Positions 1-12,811 of a stretch of DNA of 64,000 nt are shown here, in pieces. The notes below the pieces were generated by a model that did no database searches, was not told the DNA's origin, and saw only the letters and a program-made list of their open reading frames with translations. The position numbers and the translations under genes are program-made. The DNA is from Bryopsis sp. KO-2023 (taxonomy: Eukaryota > Chlorophyta > Ulvophyceae > Bryopsidales > Bryopsidaceae): assembly GCA_030272585.1 (NCBI GenBank), contig BSYQ01000003.1, positions 3,410,001 to 3,474,000 of the forward strand, written 5' to 3'. Numbering within the stretch: the first letter of the stretch is position 1; each line of letters starts with the position of its first letter.

Positions 1-3000
1 AACCTCATGAACGGCATTCTACTCATCAAGCCTGCAGTTCTCAGAAATTTCTGTTCAGACCAAAAAAACAGAAAAGCTTTCACGAGACTTCAGCCCCCTC
101 CCTCCCTCTTCTGAAAGAAAACAGTGAAGCAACTTGATGGCAATCACCCATGGTGCGTATGACTCACATTGGGGTTTTGTGAGGCATCTGGTGCGCTGCC
201 GCCTCTCTGCAGAAGATAAAGAACGACAGGGAAAAAGGAAGGTGCCTCCGTGGGCACAACCGTCAAAAAATCCCCCAATGCTTCCACAGCATGTCGAAAC
301 GTGTCTGTGTCCCTGTGAGTCAACAAGCTGCATAGGACCAGGCTGAAAACGGGTGATGCTTCGCATCCATCGTCCTCTGGCCAACAGAAAACAAACTCAT
401 ATTCCAAGGGAGTTTTTTTTTCTGCAATTCTCTCACAAAACTTAGCCAAAAATCTGGATGAATAACGCTCACAGCCGACCATTCCACAGCTTCAATCCAA
501 GCGCAACCCAATTTTCCAACTTTTTATGGACAGCGGCCGAAACTTACGAAACCAACGACAGTAACCAACCCGTTGCACCTGTGTTCTGTGAATCAAGCAG
601 AATACCTGTTCAATGATAAAATGTGTGTGTGTGTGTTGGGGGTTCCAAGACTGTCACCTGTTTGGGCTTTGTCCATTCCAAAAGGCTGTTTCTCTGCTTC
701 CTCCTTCTGTTGCTGCACCCCCACGAGTGTTTGACTCAGCGACTTCAGCCAGCCATGCATTTCCTTCCCACCATCCTCCTCCACCCACCACAGCTGCCCC
801 AAGACCTCGCAACACTGTAGCATCAAACCAAGCTCCCCAGACAGCAATCGAACAGAACCGTCGTTCGCTGATCGTCCATCCCTTTCCCCACGCACTGGAG
901 GGTTGGAGAGGAGGTCGGCAATGATGCTGAGCAGATGGGGTCCCCACCTCTGATCAGATTTATTGCTTCGGAGGGTCGTTGCTTGCACAGCCGGCAGCAG
1001 AAGAATTCCGGGCAAATATGGGGGAGCAGGATCTGGATCCTCCCCCATGTACTTTCCCTGTGGATAAAATGATCCACATCCATTATCCGATCCAGCAATC
1101 AGAAGTTTTTGAGTTTTAGACAACCCCTTTTTTAAGTGGCGACCTATTCCTTCAACTTTTCTCAATGCACCATGCTCTACCCAAGGCAGCACATCATCAA
1201 CACCTCATTCAATCCACCAGAGGGGGGGGGGGGGGGGGGAAGAAAATAAAAAAATTTCACCTTTATGACTTCGCAGATGGTCCCAAGGAGCAAATGTCTC
1301 GACTTCCCATGTGCCCGCATGCAAAGCAATGCCAAGAATGGTAGGAACGGAGCCAAAAGATGGGCGAACGATTTCTCCTCATCCATCCTGGCAACGTGCC
1401 TGAAGGCCGACAGGGTTCTCTCCATGGCCATTCCGTTGGAGTTCATATCGTACATCACTTGGAGGCAGGATGCCAGAAACTGGGAAAAAATCGAGTCCAG
1501 TTCTTGCTTGGGTATGCATGGGTCCTCTATTTCCGTTTCGAAAACAACGATGATGTCATCGATGGTTGATGTGGCAGTCAGACATGCTTGCTCCGAGGAG
1601 ATCGGAATCAGCATCACATTTCTGACAGAACAGTAGCATTGATTTGTTACGGTGCTCGTAGAAACCTGTTCGGACAGACCTACCGCAACAAGTGCATGAG
1701 TAATGGTGTGAAAGCGAACATTCAAAAAATCTATATCTTTTGGGTTGGCTTGTGCAGTGGTTGTGTAATTGGGACAGGGGGGGGGGCTGTATAATACACA
1801 ATGCTGACCTGACGAGCAAGGGAAGCAGCATGGGCCTCCATTCACTGATCCCACATGCAACCCTAACAATTCCGGATCGTAGCTCCATGCCCAAGGCTCG
1901 GATGCAGGCCAGCTGACTCTCACTCTTTTCCGAAGCAGCCGGCGATTTCCACAACAATCCCCAAGAGAAGACGGGCTCCAAATGCTTCCAAGCTTTCTGC
2001 ACTCCACCAGGAAACGTCCCCACATCCACCATGATGTTGAAGAGGGAATCAATGACTGTCGGTTGAGCTAGGGGTTGCACCAACAACGCCGCCACCAAAA
2101 CCGGTTCCTCGGAAAACGGTGGGGGTGGAGACGGCAGTGCAAGTCCTGATTTCAAGATAGGAAAAAGTACAACACACCGATCAAGACTCATATCTGTGGG
2201 AAGCGGTGCACTTGGCTGGGTTAAATGCATGTGTATTCAGACTTCTGCAGACTGACCATTCTGGACTGCATGCCACCATTCATCGATTAGTCCTGCTGCA
2301 AGGCACCCTGCACAGCCCATGCCGGCTGCTGAGGGCAGAGCGTCCAATATAATGCTGACCACTTGCTCCGAGGGAAGATCTGCAGAACCATCGCTCCATA
2401 AATCAATGAAAAGTGCTTGTGGCAGTTTTTACATGGACCCAGTCCTTTGTGAATGCTGCTCCTGAACAAGAATTGTAAATTCGAATTGTAGATCTCTCAT
2501 TTTAGATGCTAAAATGGTCAAGGGTGGCATCGTGGTCGTTGATCTGGTGTTGGATCATTCATGCGATCAAGTGACGACTTTCGAGAATTCCGCCGCCAGC
2601 TGTGCAATCTGGATCCATGGACAGTTTTCCGCGCGCTAACCTGGGTGGGCCCTCATTTGCGCCACGCTTTCTTCCACGACGACCTGCACCAACCCCAACT
2701 CATCGCTTATCGTTTGTGCATCTGATTGATTCTTTCGGTTGAATTTGACGACCCCTCCCCAACAAGACGCGAAAACCATATGTCGCATGGATTCTGTGGT
2801 GGTCCAGCATTCAACCGGCGATCTGCTGTATCCTATCATGCAGATGGGCGAACGTCGAGCGTCGTGTTTTTTGGATCTGTTGTTCCGGGGTATAGGGAAA
2901 AAGGAAGAAAACCTGAGAAGGGTGCGCCAAGCATTGCAGTATGGTCTCTCGCTTCTTGTCGTCAGACGTTTTCCTGTCGGACAACACCCGGGCGAAGAGG

Positions 3001-3092
3001 CCGCAGACGGCGCTCCTTTGCAAGAAGGCGTTTGGGACATCGAGCTTGCGCTTGACGGATCGCAACGGGTCCGACGTCGTCGTCGTCGTCAT
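1..3092 (-). CDS. Large helical-repeat protein, focadhesin/RST1-like, 5' part (multi-exon, partial)
   Basis: Minus-strand gene entering from the right and leaving at the left edge. The likely first exon is 2913-3092: it starts at the ATG at 3092-3090, holds 60 codons and ends in CAG|GT. Its stretch VKRKLDVPNAFLQRSAV resembles, from memory, the focadhesin N-terminus (RKRFEFPNSLIQSQAV). Further coding-looking exons lie near 2240-2470 (motif IILDALPSAAGMGCAG), 1800-2230 (LFNIMVDVGTF), 1270-1640 (LLAPFLPFLALLCMRAHGK), 590-1090 (LLSGELGLMLQCCEVLGQLW) and 140-480 (APSFFPVVLYLLQRG). All are leucine-rich amphipathic helices, as in HEAT/armadillo proteins. Focadhesin (animals) and RST1 (plants) are large cytoplasmic proteins linked to the SKI-exosome. 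Exon joins beyond exon 1 are not resolved. Another HEAT-type protein is possible. Confidence 0.45.
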
Positions 3093-3846
3093 TTCGGCAG
3101 CCCGCGTTTGGTGTGCGTTGCCTTCAGTTCTGAAATTGGCGCACCCCTTACAAAATGCGCTCTGGGGCGATGAATGACTCAACCCCAACTCACGGCGTCT
3201 CCTTCCACCTCATCTGCGACATCAATCTAAATTAATGTGCATAATGATAAAAATCCAACAGCGGTTTGGTTCTGTGTTTTGTTGTTTTTTTGGGAAAAGG
3301 GCAAACTTGGTTTTTTGTGGATGGTTGGTGAACTTTTCAAATCAAGCAACCTTGGACAACTGGTCATGCTACAGGGATTGGTTCAACAAGATTTGAACCC
3401 CAAATTTCAAAGGTCCAAGGTGTGCCCATGATTGTGTCAAGATGGTTTCATCTCTGCATTCTGTCTGTGCTGATCATAATTGAGGGGACCAGCATTCACA
3501 TTGGGAATATGTATATCCTTTCTGATGAGTTTAATTGTCAAGACCCAGTGCGAGTCCTTGAGTTCTTTCTTTCAGAAGGAAGCAAATCACCCAGTGCCCA
3601 TGGTTCAGGTGTTAACCACTACCCGAACTGAAACGAACCTTTCTTCACATGTAGTATGTTTTTTTTTTGTGTGTGTGTATGAATTTGCAAGGCACCCCCA
3701 GTATTTCTTTCAGTCAGTCAGTGAGTATAACTCAGTTTTCCAAAGCAACGCAGACTTGAGAATAATGTTACATTAGAAGTACAGAAACACAAAGCTAAAC
3801 CCGAAAAAAAAAGACACCACCGCCACCACCACCACCCATCTCAGTG
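3093..3846. other. Intergenic region between two tandem minus-strand genes
   Basis: This holds the upstream region of the focadhesin-like gene and the 3' flank of CTR9. It is T-rich near 3270-3330 and 3655-3690. No coding exon, RNA gene or mobile element was recognised. Confidence 0.5.
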
Positions 3847-6800
3847 CTAATCATCGTCTGAATCCCCCAGCCTGGTGGTATTTTTGGCTGTTCCCTGATC
3901 TATTTTATCCTCTAGTTCATCTCCGAATGTGTCATCCTCTGGTGCTGTTTCTGCCGCTTGACCTGATTGCCCGTCGCCCCCAGGTCCCAAATCACCATCC
4001 TCCGGCAGTTCACCTTGCTCCATGGAGTCTTCATCAGAGAGCAGCCCAGCTGCCGCCAGATCATCCTAAAATAATTCAAAAAAGAATTGGAAAAAGTCCA
4101 TCGCATGCTCATACATACACATATACATATATATATGTATATAACACATTTCACTCATTTCTAACTTCTTTTTTCTTGATTCTGCTTGTGAGAAGGGACA
4201 GTTTTGATATTGGCATCGGATCAAGAATGAGCAACGGTATTCTTTTTCTAGTTTTATTGTTCTTTGAACAAACCTGTCCCTGCCCCTGTCCCTGTCTCAT
4301 CTCCTCAGGCTCCTCTTCAAACTCCATTTGTGGCTGGTCCATTCCTGGCTCCATTCCCATATCCACCTCCATCTCCATCTCCGGTTCATAATGGTGCTCT
4401 GGTGGCATCGGCTGCTGTCTGTCTGACATGCGTCCCTTTTTCCGCCGCCTGTCTCTTTTCTCAGCTTCGATTTCCTCTTCATGCACGATGAACCCATCAT
4501 CGTCCGTTTTAATTTTCCGTTTTCGACCGACCTTGGAGGAATCCCCTTTTCTGGCTGCCTTTTTCAGCGCCGCCTCCTCCGCCCAATTTTGCTTAATTCT
4601 TTCCAACCTGGGAAAGTTGCATTTGAAAAAAACACTCAACGAAACAGACTCTCGAAAAGAAAAAAGAAGCCCGCAACAGCATTATATATTGAATGTGTTG
4701 TTTTTCTTCACTTTTTTCCCTGGATTTCGACATGCAACTAACTCACTTTGCCGATTGTTTCCTGACTTCTTCCGCAGCCCTGGCCTCCTCCATTTCTTTC
4801 TTTCTTTCCTTCTCTTGTTTGGCCATCCTGTGCTTGGCCTCGAACTCTTCCCTCACCCTTCTTGTTTGCTGGCGTTTCACTTCTGCTTCTTTGAACCGAG
4901 CCTCCACTTCATCTCGCACGTTTTTGGACTGGCAAAAAGAAAACAACCACAAAAGAGTGAACACAAATAAACAGCCTGGTTCAAAACAAAACATGAGTCT
5001 GTCGGGCCAACACTCAGAAAAAACGAAAAAAAAAAAAAAAAGGACCAAAAACTGATGAGCGAAACCAAGGCGGTGTTCTACAAGGAGAATTGAGTTCATA
5101 ATTTGAAGCCAAAGGATGGCAAAAAGCAAAAAAAGGCAAAAAGGCAAAAAGGCAAAAAGGCAAAAAGGCAAAAAGGCAAAAAGGCAAAAAGGCAAAAAGG
5201 CAAAAAGGCAAAAAGGCAAAAAGGCAAAAAGGCAAAAAGGCAAAAAGGCAAAAAGTGTGACCGGGCTCACTCTTTTGAGGGCATCTGTGCAGAACTGCAT
5301 GTGAGTGATGAGCTTCTTTGCATCAATCCCCGTGTTCTCTGGAGGCAGCTTCCTCAGCGCCGAGAAAAACCTCAATGCCCTTGCAATGTCCTCTCCTGCC
5401 TTTTTGCAATCTTCCACACTGTCCGTATCATCACCGAGCCTCCTCTTATCGAGTGTTCGAACTCCATGCTCCTGTTTTCAAACCACCAACCCCCCCAAAA
5501 AAGAATTTCGTTACAGAAATGTCCATCAACAAGCGCAAGAGTAAATATCAATCGGCTGAATAAATAAATAAATAAATATCGATGTGGCAGGAGAGCCCAG
5601 AGTAAATAAAGATAGACTTGCGACTCCCCCCCCCCCCAAAAAAAAAAAAAAGAAAAACCCAGAAGAAACACATTTTTCTTTTTATTTTTTTTAAGGAGAG
5701 GGAAAAACTCCTAAGAAGAATTGCCCACTTTCCGCCTCGCTCATTTTTGGCCCCACCTGCATGACTAATGCCGTGTTGAATTTCAGAGTGTAGTCGTTCG
5801 GCACCAAGTGTTGGGCTTTGAGCAAAGTAGCCTTGGCATCCGTCAGATTTCCCTTGTCGTAGTGCGATCGAGCAAGATATATCAGCAAAGTCGGGTTGCT
5901 GTGTTCGTAGAAACGCGCCAGGGCATTCTCGTACACTTGAATGGCACTGTCGTAGTCTCCGAAAGCCAAATGGATGTTGGCCAGGTTGATCCAGACGTTC
6001 GGCATCTCCAGGTATTTCCCCTGGGAAGCAGCTGCCTCTTTTACCTGTTGAATAAGGGCAATTCAAAAATTGGGTGGAACTCAGGGCTGAAAATAAATAA
6101 AAATAATAAAAAAATGACGCTCAGGGCCCCGGAATTCGGAGGGAAAATGGAGCGACAAATCCTGATGAGGAGAAATTTTGGCTCAAAGGGTCAAACCCCC
6201 AAAAGCCATCCTCTAAACCATGCACAGAATTTTCAATATGAGCGACATGTGGGGGATGTTTATTTCTCCTCATCTGAGGTACCAAAAAAAAGTGTCTTGT
6301 TTTTTGCCCTCTATCGAAAACGCACTCGAACAAAGATTTCTTGCGCAGTCTTGAGGTCCCCCATTTCTGCGAGCGCTGCTCCGATGCCGTTGGCTGCGTA
6401 GATGTTCTGAGGGCTGTTTTCGATGGCCTTTTGGTAGTATTCCAAGGCTTTCAGATAAAAATTGTTGGCGGAATCCTTGTCTTTGTCTTTTCGACGCTCC
6501 GCTGAGAAATCACGGGAACCAAAAAAAAACACAATCAACACACCTTCAGCCGATGGCATTCTATCAAATCACAATCAAAAACTACCGACCAAAATATCAC
6601 CCTCTCCTGCATTTTCTGTAAACAGCTACTAGGTAGGAAAATCGGGACAATACATTCCATACATCGAAAATCTAGAATCCTAATTTTTAATTTCTGGTGG
6701 GAGCTCAGAATAATGGATAAAAATCTTCATCGTGGAATGCCCACTCAATTGAACTATGCAAATTGAAATCATCACAGCTCTCCAATACAATCCCAGAAAA

Positions 6801-9800
6801 TCTTAAACAAAAACAAATACACCAAGCAAGATTGAAAAAAAAAATCACACAAACCTAATAAAGGAGTTGGAAAAAAAAAAACACTTACAAAAAAAAAGTA
6901 AAGTAACAGCTTTGATGTATGCATACCATCGTAACGATCAAATTTCATAAAGTTTTCACACTTACTTGGTGCACTGGAGATGATGAGGGTGCCCATGCAC
7001 AGCAGAGCGTATGGATCTGTGGTGTACTCCCCTTTCACCAAGCTGTCGAGGAGCCTCTTTGCATCGTGCCAATTTCTGTCTGAAATGTACATCCCCGCCA
7101 GCACCACCGTCGCAGTCGGGTCTTTAGGTTTCACTTTCAGCGCTTTCTTGCACCATTTTTGAGCTTCGGAGAAATTGCCTTGATGGTGGTTGATGTAAGA
7201 TAGCCGAATGTAAGCATCGATGTATTCAGAATGATCCGAAAGAATGGCCTGTATCGAGGAGAGAAAAAAACAAACAAAAATATTATTTTACTCTTTTGTT
7301 GCATGAAATAACGGGTGATGCTAATCGTTTCACTGAGAAATTTGATTTTGTGATATAGCTATGCAATTTTGGTGGTTTTTTTCAAAGCGTGGGGAAAATG
7401 GAACAAACAAAACTTTTTATTCAGCGATCGTATTTGCTTCACAGGCACTGTGAAGTGTCTGACGCAATTTTAAATTTTTTCGATTATACCTTGTACAGTT
7501 TGGAAGCTTCCTTCACATTGCCAGAAGCTTCATGCAATCGTCCAAGGTTGAATCTCAGGGTTACGTTGGGTTGTGCGCTGGACTCACTACACCCGCTTTC
7601 TTCCACGGCAGCAATCGCTTGTTTCACAAGCTTCTGTGCCTCCGCATATTCCCCAGCCCTGTTTTCAACAAAAGAAAAAAGCAAAAGTAAAAAAAGGCTC
7701 GACGATATAGAGGAAAAGCAAACGCTCAGTGAAACTTGAAAACAAAAAGAAGTCCAGAAACACATCGAAACGACCAGCGGTTTGTGCCAATAAATTTGCA
7801 ACACATTTTCATAAATGAGGACGGGGTTATTTCCTTCCCCCCCCCCCCCCCTCCTTTGTCGAAATGCACACTTCATGAAACAAAAAAAACTGACTCTTTC
7901 CATCCAATCGATTATCTTTGGAGGTTCTTTGGAGGGGGGAAAAATAAGCACTCACTTGCTGAACATCACTGCTGCATCGTTCAGGATTTTGGGTGGAATT
8001 TCTTTTTTAGCAGAAGCCGACGGCGACGATGTGCCAGCACCGCCATTGAATTCTGGGGCACCTCCGTTTACGGGTTCGTTGAACTTATCCAAAGCTTTCT
8101 TGTAAGCTTCCAGAGACCCTTCAGTCAAATCCAAAAAAAGGGCACCGTCATATTCACATTCAATGCAAGGGGGTTTACAGCCCAGGTGGGGGGGCAAAGA
8201 GATTCAAAAAGAAACACAGAATTTCCGTGTGGATGGATGGGTGGGTGTTGTTTTCAGTTCTTACCTTTTGCATCCATCGGTCCGAGAAGTTCACCAAGAA
8301 CTGCCCAAACGTTTGGATCGGTGTGCTGCCTTTTGGCAGCATCCTGGATGATTTGAAGCTTCTCCACGCTCTTGGTGGAGAGTTGGGGATATAGATGGGC
8401 CAGAAGCTGCACACCCACACCAAAAAACAGAACAGGAAGAAGAAAAAAACCTCAGCAAAATGACTCAAACGGAAGCATTTCTCGCACACATTTCTCGTAT
8501 CCATGGTCATCGGCATTCAATACCGAAAACGATATACCCAAGGAAAAGGTGAAAGAAAAATCGAAAAAAAAAGGAAAAATCGAAAGTTGGACAGGAATGT
8601 TGCGAGTGTGTGTGTGTGGCATATACCTTGAGGGCATCGACCGAGCCTGGAACGGTTTTCAACATGTTCTCCAACTCTGTCACGGCATTTCGGATTTCTT
8701 CTTTGCCGACATATATTTGGGCCAGTCCAAAATGTGGGAGGGGAAGAGTGCGATACAACCTTTGTGCCTGTAGGAAACCACCAAGAAAAAAAACCTCGAT
8801 TTTTTCCCTTCGAGTTGTGTTTTTTCCAAGGGTTTTTTTTTCCCTCCCCAAAAAACCTTGAGCCTTGTGGGCTCAAGTGAATGGGCCCACAAGAAAAAAT
8901 GTGAGAAAGCAAAAAAACGGAACTGTTGATTGGAAAAGAAAACAATTATTTAACAATGAACAATCAGTTAACAATTTTTCTTCTTCTTCTAAATCTTGCA
9001 TTCTTTATGTAAATACTTCATCATTTAGATTAAATGCATATAAATTATTCTGTTTTATTTTGTTTTATTTTTCCTCTCACATGTGCATATTGTGTGAAGG
9101 CATCTGGAGTTTTTCCTTTGGCATGCATAGATCTCCCCAGCAAAGTCAGGGCTTCGGCCTTGATGTTATCTTGGACGGCCGTTTCGCATGCCACTTCTGC
9201 CAGCTTCGAAACTTCTTCGTAGGAGCCCTTCAACAGGAGGAGATGGGAAGCCATTATCAACGTCGCAGGGTCTAGCGGATCGGCTTTGTAGGCACGCACC
9301 AGGTAATCCTTCGCTTCAGAAATGGCCTGGCAGAACGAAATCGAAATCAACAAAAAAAAAACCTTTTTGTTGTGTTTGTCCGGAAGGGTATTCGTGCACT
9401 TTTAGATATATATATATATTTTAAAATATCATCTTTTCTTTTTTTTTTTTAAATAAAAAATAAGGTGGATATAAACTCAGATATACCCCCCCACCCGCCC
9501 CCCCCCCCCCCCGGGGTCGGGGCGAGCCTCCATCCAAAAATAAAAAAGCATGCATGTCCGAAGATCATTTCAAACGTAATGCAGCGATTCCATCGGTGTG
9601 GGCAACACAACTATAAAAAATTTCAACTGTATTTCGTTAGAAGCTCTTGGATGCTGACTGTGCAGTAGAGGTTTACCTGGTCTGGGTGGTCGCTGTGCTC
9701 CCTCAGGATGATGACTGCCAGCCCCCGCAACGCTTCGGCCGTGTTTGGGTAGAGTTCCAAGGTTCTGAGGAATGCTTTTTTCGCAAAATCGAACTTTCCC

Positions 9801-11034
9801 AGTCTGAAGTAGCAAGCCGCCATTCCATCTCGCACCTCCGGAGGACACTTTGCGCTCCCCAAGGTTTGAAGGATGTGCTTGTAACTGTTTAAAAAAAAAA
9901 ACGTGGCAAAACCACAAAAAAAGGACATCTCATCATTCGGCACACTCTTTTTTCCTTTCTGTAGTCAAAGGGTGGGGAGGGGGGGTTATTATTAGAATAA
10001 TTGAAAAGCTGATGAGAAAAAAAAAGACAGGCTCCATGGTGGTTCTCGACCTCGATGTACAACTTTGGTTTTTTCTAACCAACAAAAAAAAACACAGGCA
10101 CAAAATTTTCCTTGTGCAAGAAAACAAAAAGCGTCATAAATTTCATTGATCACAGGATATATATGTCCATTTTTTTTGTCTTTTTTTTTTTGGCGAGCCC
10201 ACTCACTATGCCAGAGCCTCGTTGTATTTTCCCTCCTGGAAATAAACCGAAGCCAAGGCTACGTAAGCTATCATGTTGGATTTTCCTTGATTCTTCTTGA
10301 TCACCGCCACCTCAAATTCTCTTCGAGCTCCGTTCAAATCATTCTGGGTTTTATTCCAAAACAAAGAAAAACGAGAAAAAAGAAACGTCAATCTCCCTGC
10401 TCACAGCTTTTTTTTTCTTTTGCCAATTGTTCAAAAGAAAAATTACAGGAGGTTTAGTTTCTGTAATTATTTCGGGTGGGCAATAATTAAAAACCCAATC
10501 AAAAAGCCATGCCAAAAGATTGGCAAAAAAAAAATGCAATCAATGGAGAACCGATAAGAGGTGAATTTTCTTGAAGGGTTTTTTTTTTTTTTTTTTTCTT
10601 GCTCGCCTTACCCTTGCCATAGCAACCACACCAATAATCAAGAACGGCAACATCTCTCGTTTGTCCAAAGTCCTCGCTCGAATTCCATAAGACTCCGCCG
10701 TTTGCAGGTCCCCCTTTCTCTGCGGATCCCTCATGTGCTGGGCTTTCGACAAATGATATCCAGCCAAAGAACACAGCACCTCCACTCGCTCCGCGCGGAA
10801 TCTATCTCCATAGAATTCGTCCGCCTCTCGACTGGTGGCCTCCTGAAGGACGCGCACGTATTGGTCCGGCCGCCCGTTCGAGATGTAGGCCAACGCCACA
10901 TCCATCCATACGTTCACTGGAGCGACCTCCGCTTTCAACACTTCCAAAACTTCCTCGCAGTCTTCCGGGAGTTGGTCCAGAGGAATCGACACCACTTCTG
11001 CGCTGTTTAACACGGCGATGTGTAGTTGGGCCAT
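3847..11034 (-). CDS. CTR9: CTR9, TPR scaffold subunit of the Paf1 transcription elongation complex (complete, 15 exons)
   Basis: Exons read on the minus strand: 10612-11034, 10207-10343, 9677-9884, 9081-9326, 8627-8767, 8265-8406, 7956-8118, 7490-7658, 6966-7248, 6326-6501, 5757-6044, 5271-5471, 4747-4928, 4274-4607, 3847-4065. Every junction is GT-AG and all phases agree, giving 3312 bp (1103 aa, stop TAG). The order matches CTR9: an N-terminal IPLDQLPED block, TPR repeats through most of the protein (for example LAYYKHILQT, PHFGLAQIYVGKEE, NIYAANGIGAALAEMGD, MPNVWINLANIHLAFGDYD), a charged coiled coil around residues 860-920 (EAEVKRQQTRRVREEFEAKH) and a Lys/Arg-rich then acidic tail ending DSDDD. 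Human CTR9 is 1173 aa, so the length fits. In the nucleus CTR9 scaffolds Paf1C on RNA polymerase II and supports H2B ubiquitination and H3 methylation. No damage is seen. Confidence 0.95.
5116..5256. repeat. 8-bp tandem repeat (GGCAAAAA)n in CTR9 intron 12
   Basis: About 15 nearly perfect copies of GGCAAAAA lie inside the CTR9 intron between the exons ending at 5271 and starting at 4928. Translated as if coding it gives Lys-rich or Phe/Leu-rich repeats, but it lies outside the resolved exons. Confidence 0.9.
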
Positions 11035-11525
11035 CTTTTTCGCGTGCAGTGCCGTTCCCCGACAGAAAGAAAAGTAACTGAAATATTCTCGTCGCCGAGT
11101 GGCACGGTCGCAGTTGGCGATCGTCAAAAAACGAACGAACCCGCGGTGTAGTATGTTTGAACTAAAAATAGCGCCAGGCTGGAACGAGGAAAAGATTGAG
11201 ACAGTTAAAACAAGCATCTATCCACCAAACGCGCGCGTCAGACAACTCCCCCCAGTCACACTCAGCTGTTCAACTGCTTTGCTGATTTCAAAAGAGGCCA
11301 AATATTGCACAGGCTTTCGAAAAAAAAAACAAGAAGCATATTGTTACATCCTTACACATCCGATTGACACAAGAGAGCTGGGCTGCTAGAGGTTTCCTGC
11401 GGATATCCTGAAAGGGCAGTTCGACCCAAAGCAAAACTCTTCATCAAACATACACACCCACCCACAGTATCAGGAAAAAAGCACCAAACCCCTGGCAGCA
11501 CAATACAAAGACACCCGTCATTCAC
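11035..11525. promoter_or_regulatory. Upstream region of CTR9
   Basis: The 490 bp between the CTR9 start codon and the edge of duplicated block A should hold the CTR9 promoter and 5' UTR. I see no clear TATA box. The segment is unique; homology with the right-hand arm starts only at about 11526. Confidence 0.35.
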
Positions 11526-12811
11526 ACAATCCCCATGAATGCATTCGGGTCATTGTGGCATGAAAACGAAACGGTCCAAAAACTTAAAAAAAACATTTCT
11601 CATTTCTCACGATGTTTATTTTCCATAATCTAAATTTATTAGTTGTTTGTTGTACAAAATTTCCAGATAACTTATATATTAAATAATGTTGAGAATATAA
11701 CTCGTAATCAAAAAAATAGTGCGCTTCTGTCAATTGATACTTATTACTTATGAACAAGGGATTCATTCATGTGGTTGCAAATATCAAAAATATAAAAGTT
11801 GTAAATTTCGGAGTTACAAAAAAATTCTCTACCAAAAGCATTGATGATATCGTTGCCAATGTCATTTCGGCGAATGTATTCTTCTCATTCTTCGAGGAAG
11901 TCACTTCTTGCCTGCAAAATAATAAAATTAAAATTAAAAAAATTAAAAATTAAAAATTAAAATTAAATTAAAATTAAAAAATAAAGAGTTTAACAATGAA
12001 TAATCCCCAGCGCCCCATGCTGGACCGTCGATCAACCATCGACGGGCACATCTTATATCTGTGGAAAATCTGGAGCGGTTGCGGATTGGAGAATATACAT
12101 TTACCTATTTTCTTTCCCACCCCGACGAAATCGAAAGGAAATCAATTTAAAAAAATTAATTGGGCAGAAAAAAGATGACGCATAAGAAACAAAGCAAAGC
12201 CCACAATTTCCAGGTTCAAATTCAAGCAGGAATTTTCCTTCCTAGAGAAATTCCTGTCTCTTTCTCCTGGAGACCTTGCAAAAATTCTCATCCTAGATAA
12301 AGCCTATACATGCTTCCAGGCACCTTGGCGATAAATTTCATTAGAGAAGCGTCGTATTTCCCATGTGATACGGACTCTTATGTATGCAACCTAAATCCAG
12401 ACGCAGGTTTCGCATCCATCCACCCTAGAACTCTGTTTGGGGGAAATTTTTGCTGGGAATCAACAACAGAATGTGTCGAGTCCAGTTGCACTCACAAGAA
12501 AAATCCGAAAGTTGTGAAGGCTCCGCCGGACAGCAGCAACATGGCCAGCGAAGGAAAAAGTGCAGCATCCACAGGGGTCGTTACTTGCAGAAGCTTAGGG
12601 ACAAGGAGAGGCATCAGGGGAGAACTGGGCAGTCATGCAAGCAAAGCAGGCTGCTGAATAAGAAGTGATGCGAGATTCGATCACCCACCTCCATTCGGAT
12701 CCCTGTTTCACGTTCTTTTCTCAAACACAGAAAAAAAAGAGCTTGGGCAGGCGTGCTTGTCGAACGAGGAAACTGTTTGTTGCTTGGCGTTTCACGGAAT
12801 CCAGAAGCAAG
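11526..12811 (+). repeat. Duplication block A, left copy
   Basis: The reverse complement of this block lies at about 27246-28455. Shared landmarks include a run of AT-rich (ATTAAAA)-type repeats (11925-11985), the stretch ATGAATGCATTCGGGTCATT near 11540, and the segment next to GTTTCACGGAATCCAGAAG at its right end. Identity looks above 90 percent by eye, with small indels mostly in simple repeats. In the right arm this block is joined directly to block B, which lies about 8 kb away here. Confidence 0.85.
12310..12668 (+). CDS. Open frame conserved in both copies of block A, function unknown
   Basis: Two overlapping frames stay open here and in the inverted copy at 27385-27731. One (12310-12657, 115 aa) includes CDTDSYVCNLNPDAGF. 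The other (12450-12668, 72 aa) is basic and ends with C-x2-H and Cys/Lys-rich motifs (KCSIHRGRYLQKLRDKERH). I cannot tell which frame, if either, is used. Both differ from their right-hand copies by several amino-acid changes, so frame conservation is not strong evidence of selection. No known family was recognised. Confidence 0.25.

Noticed and set aside
5116-5256. Possible CRISPR-like array
   Set aside because: Units are contiguous 8-mers with no spacers, in a eukaryotic intron.
5103-5567. Long Lys-rich frame on the plus strand and Phe/Leu-rich frames on the minus strand
   Set aside because: They are translations of the 8-bp repeat within a CTR9 intron, outside the phase-checked exons.
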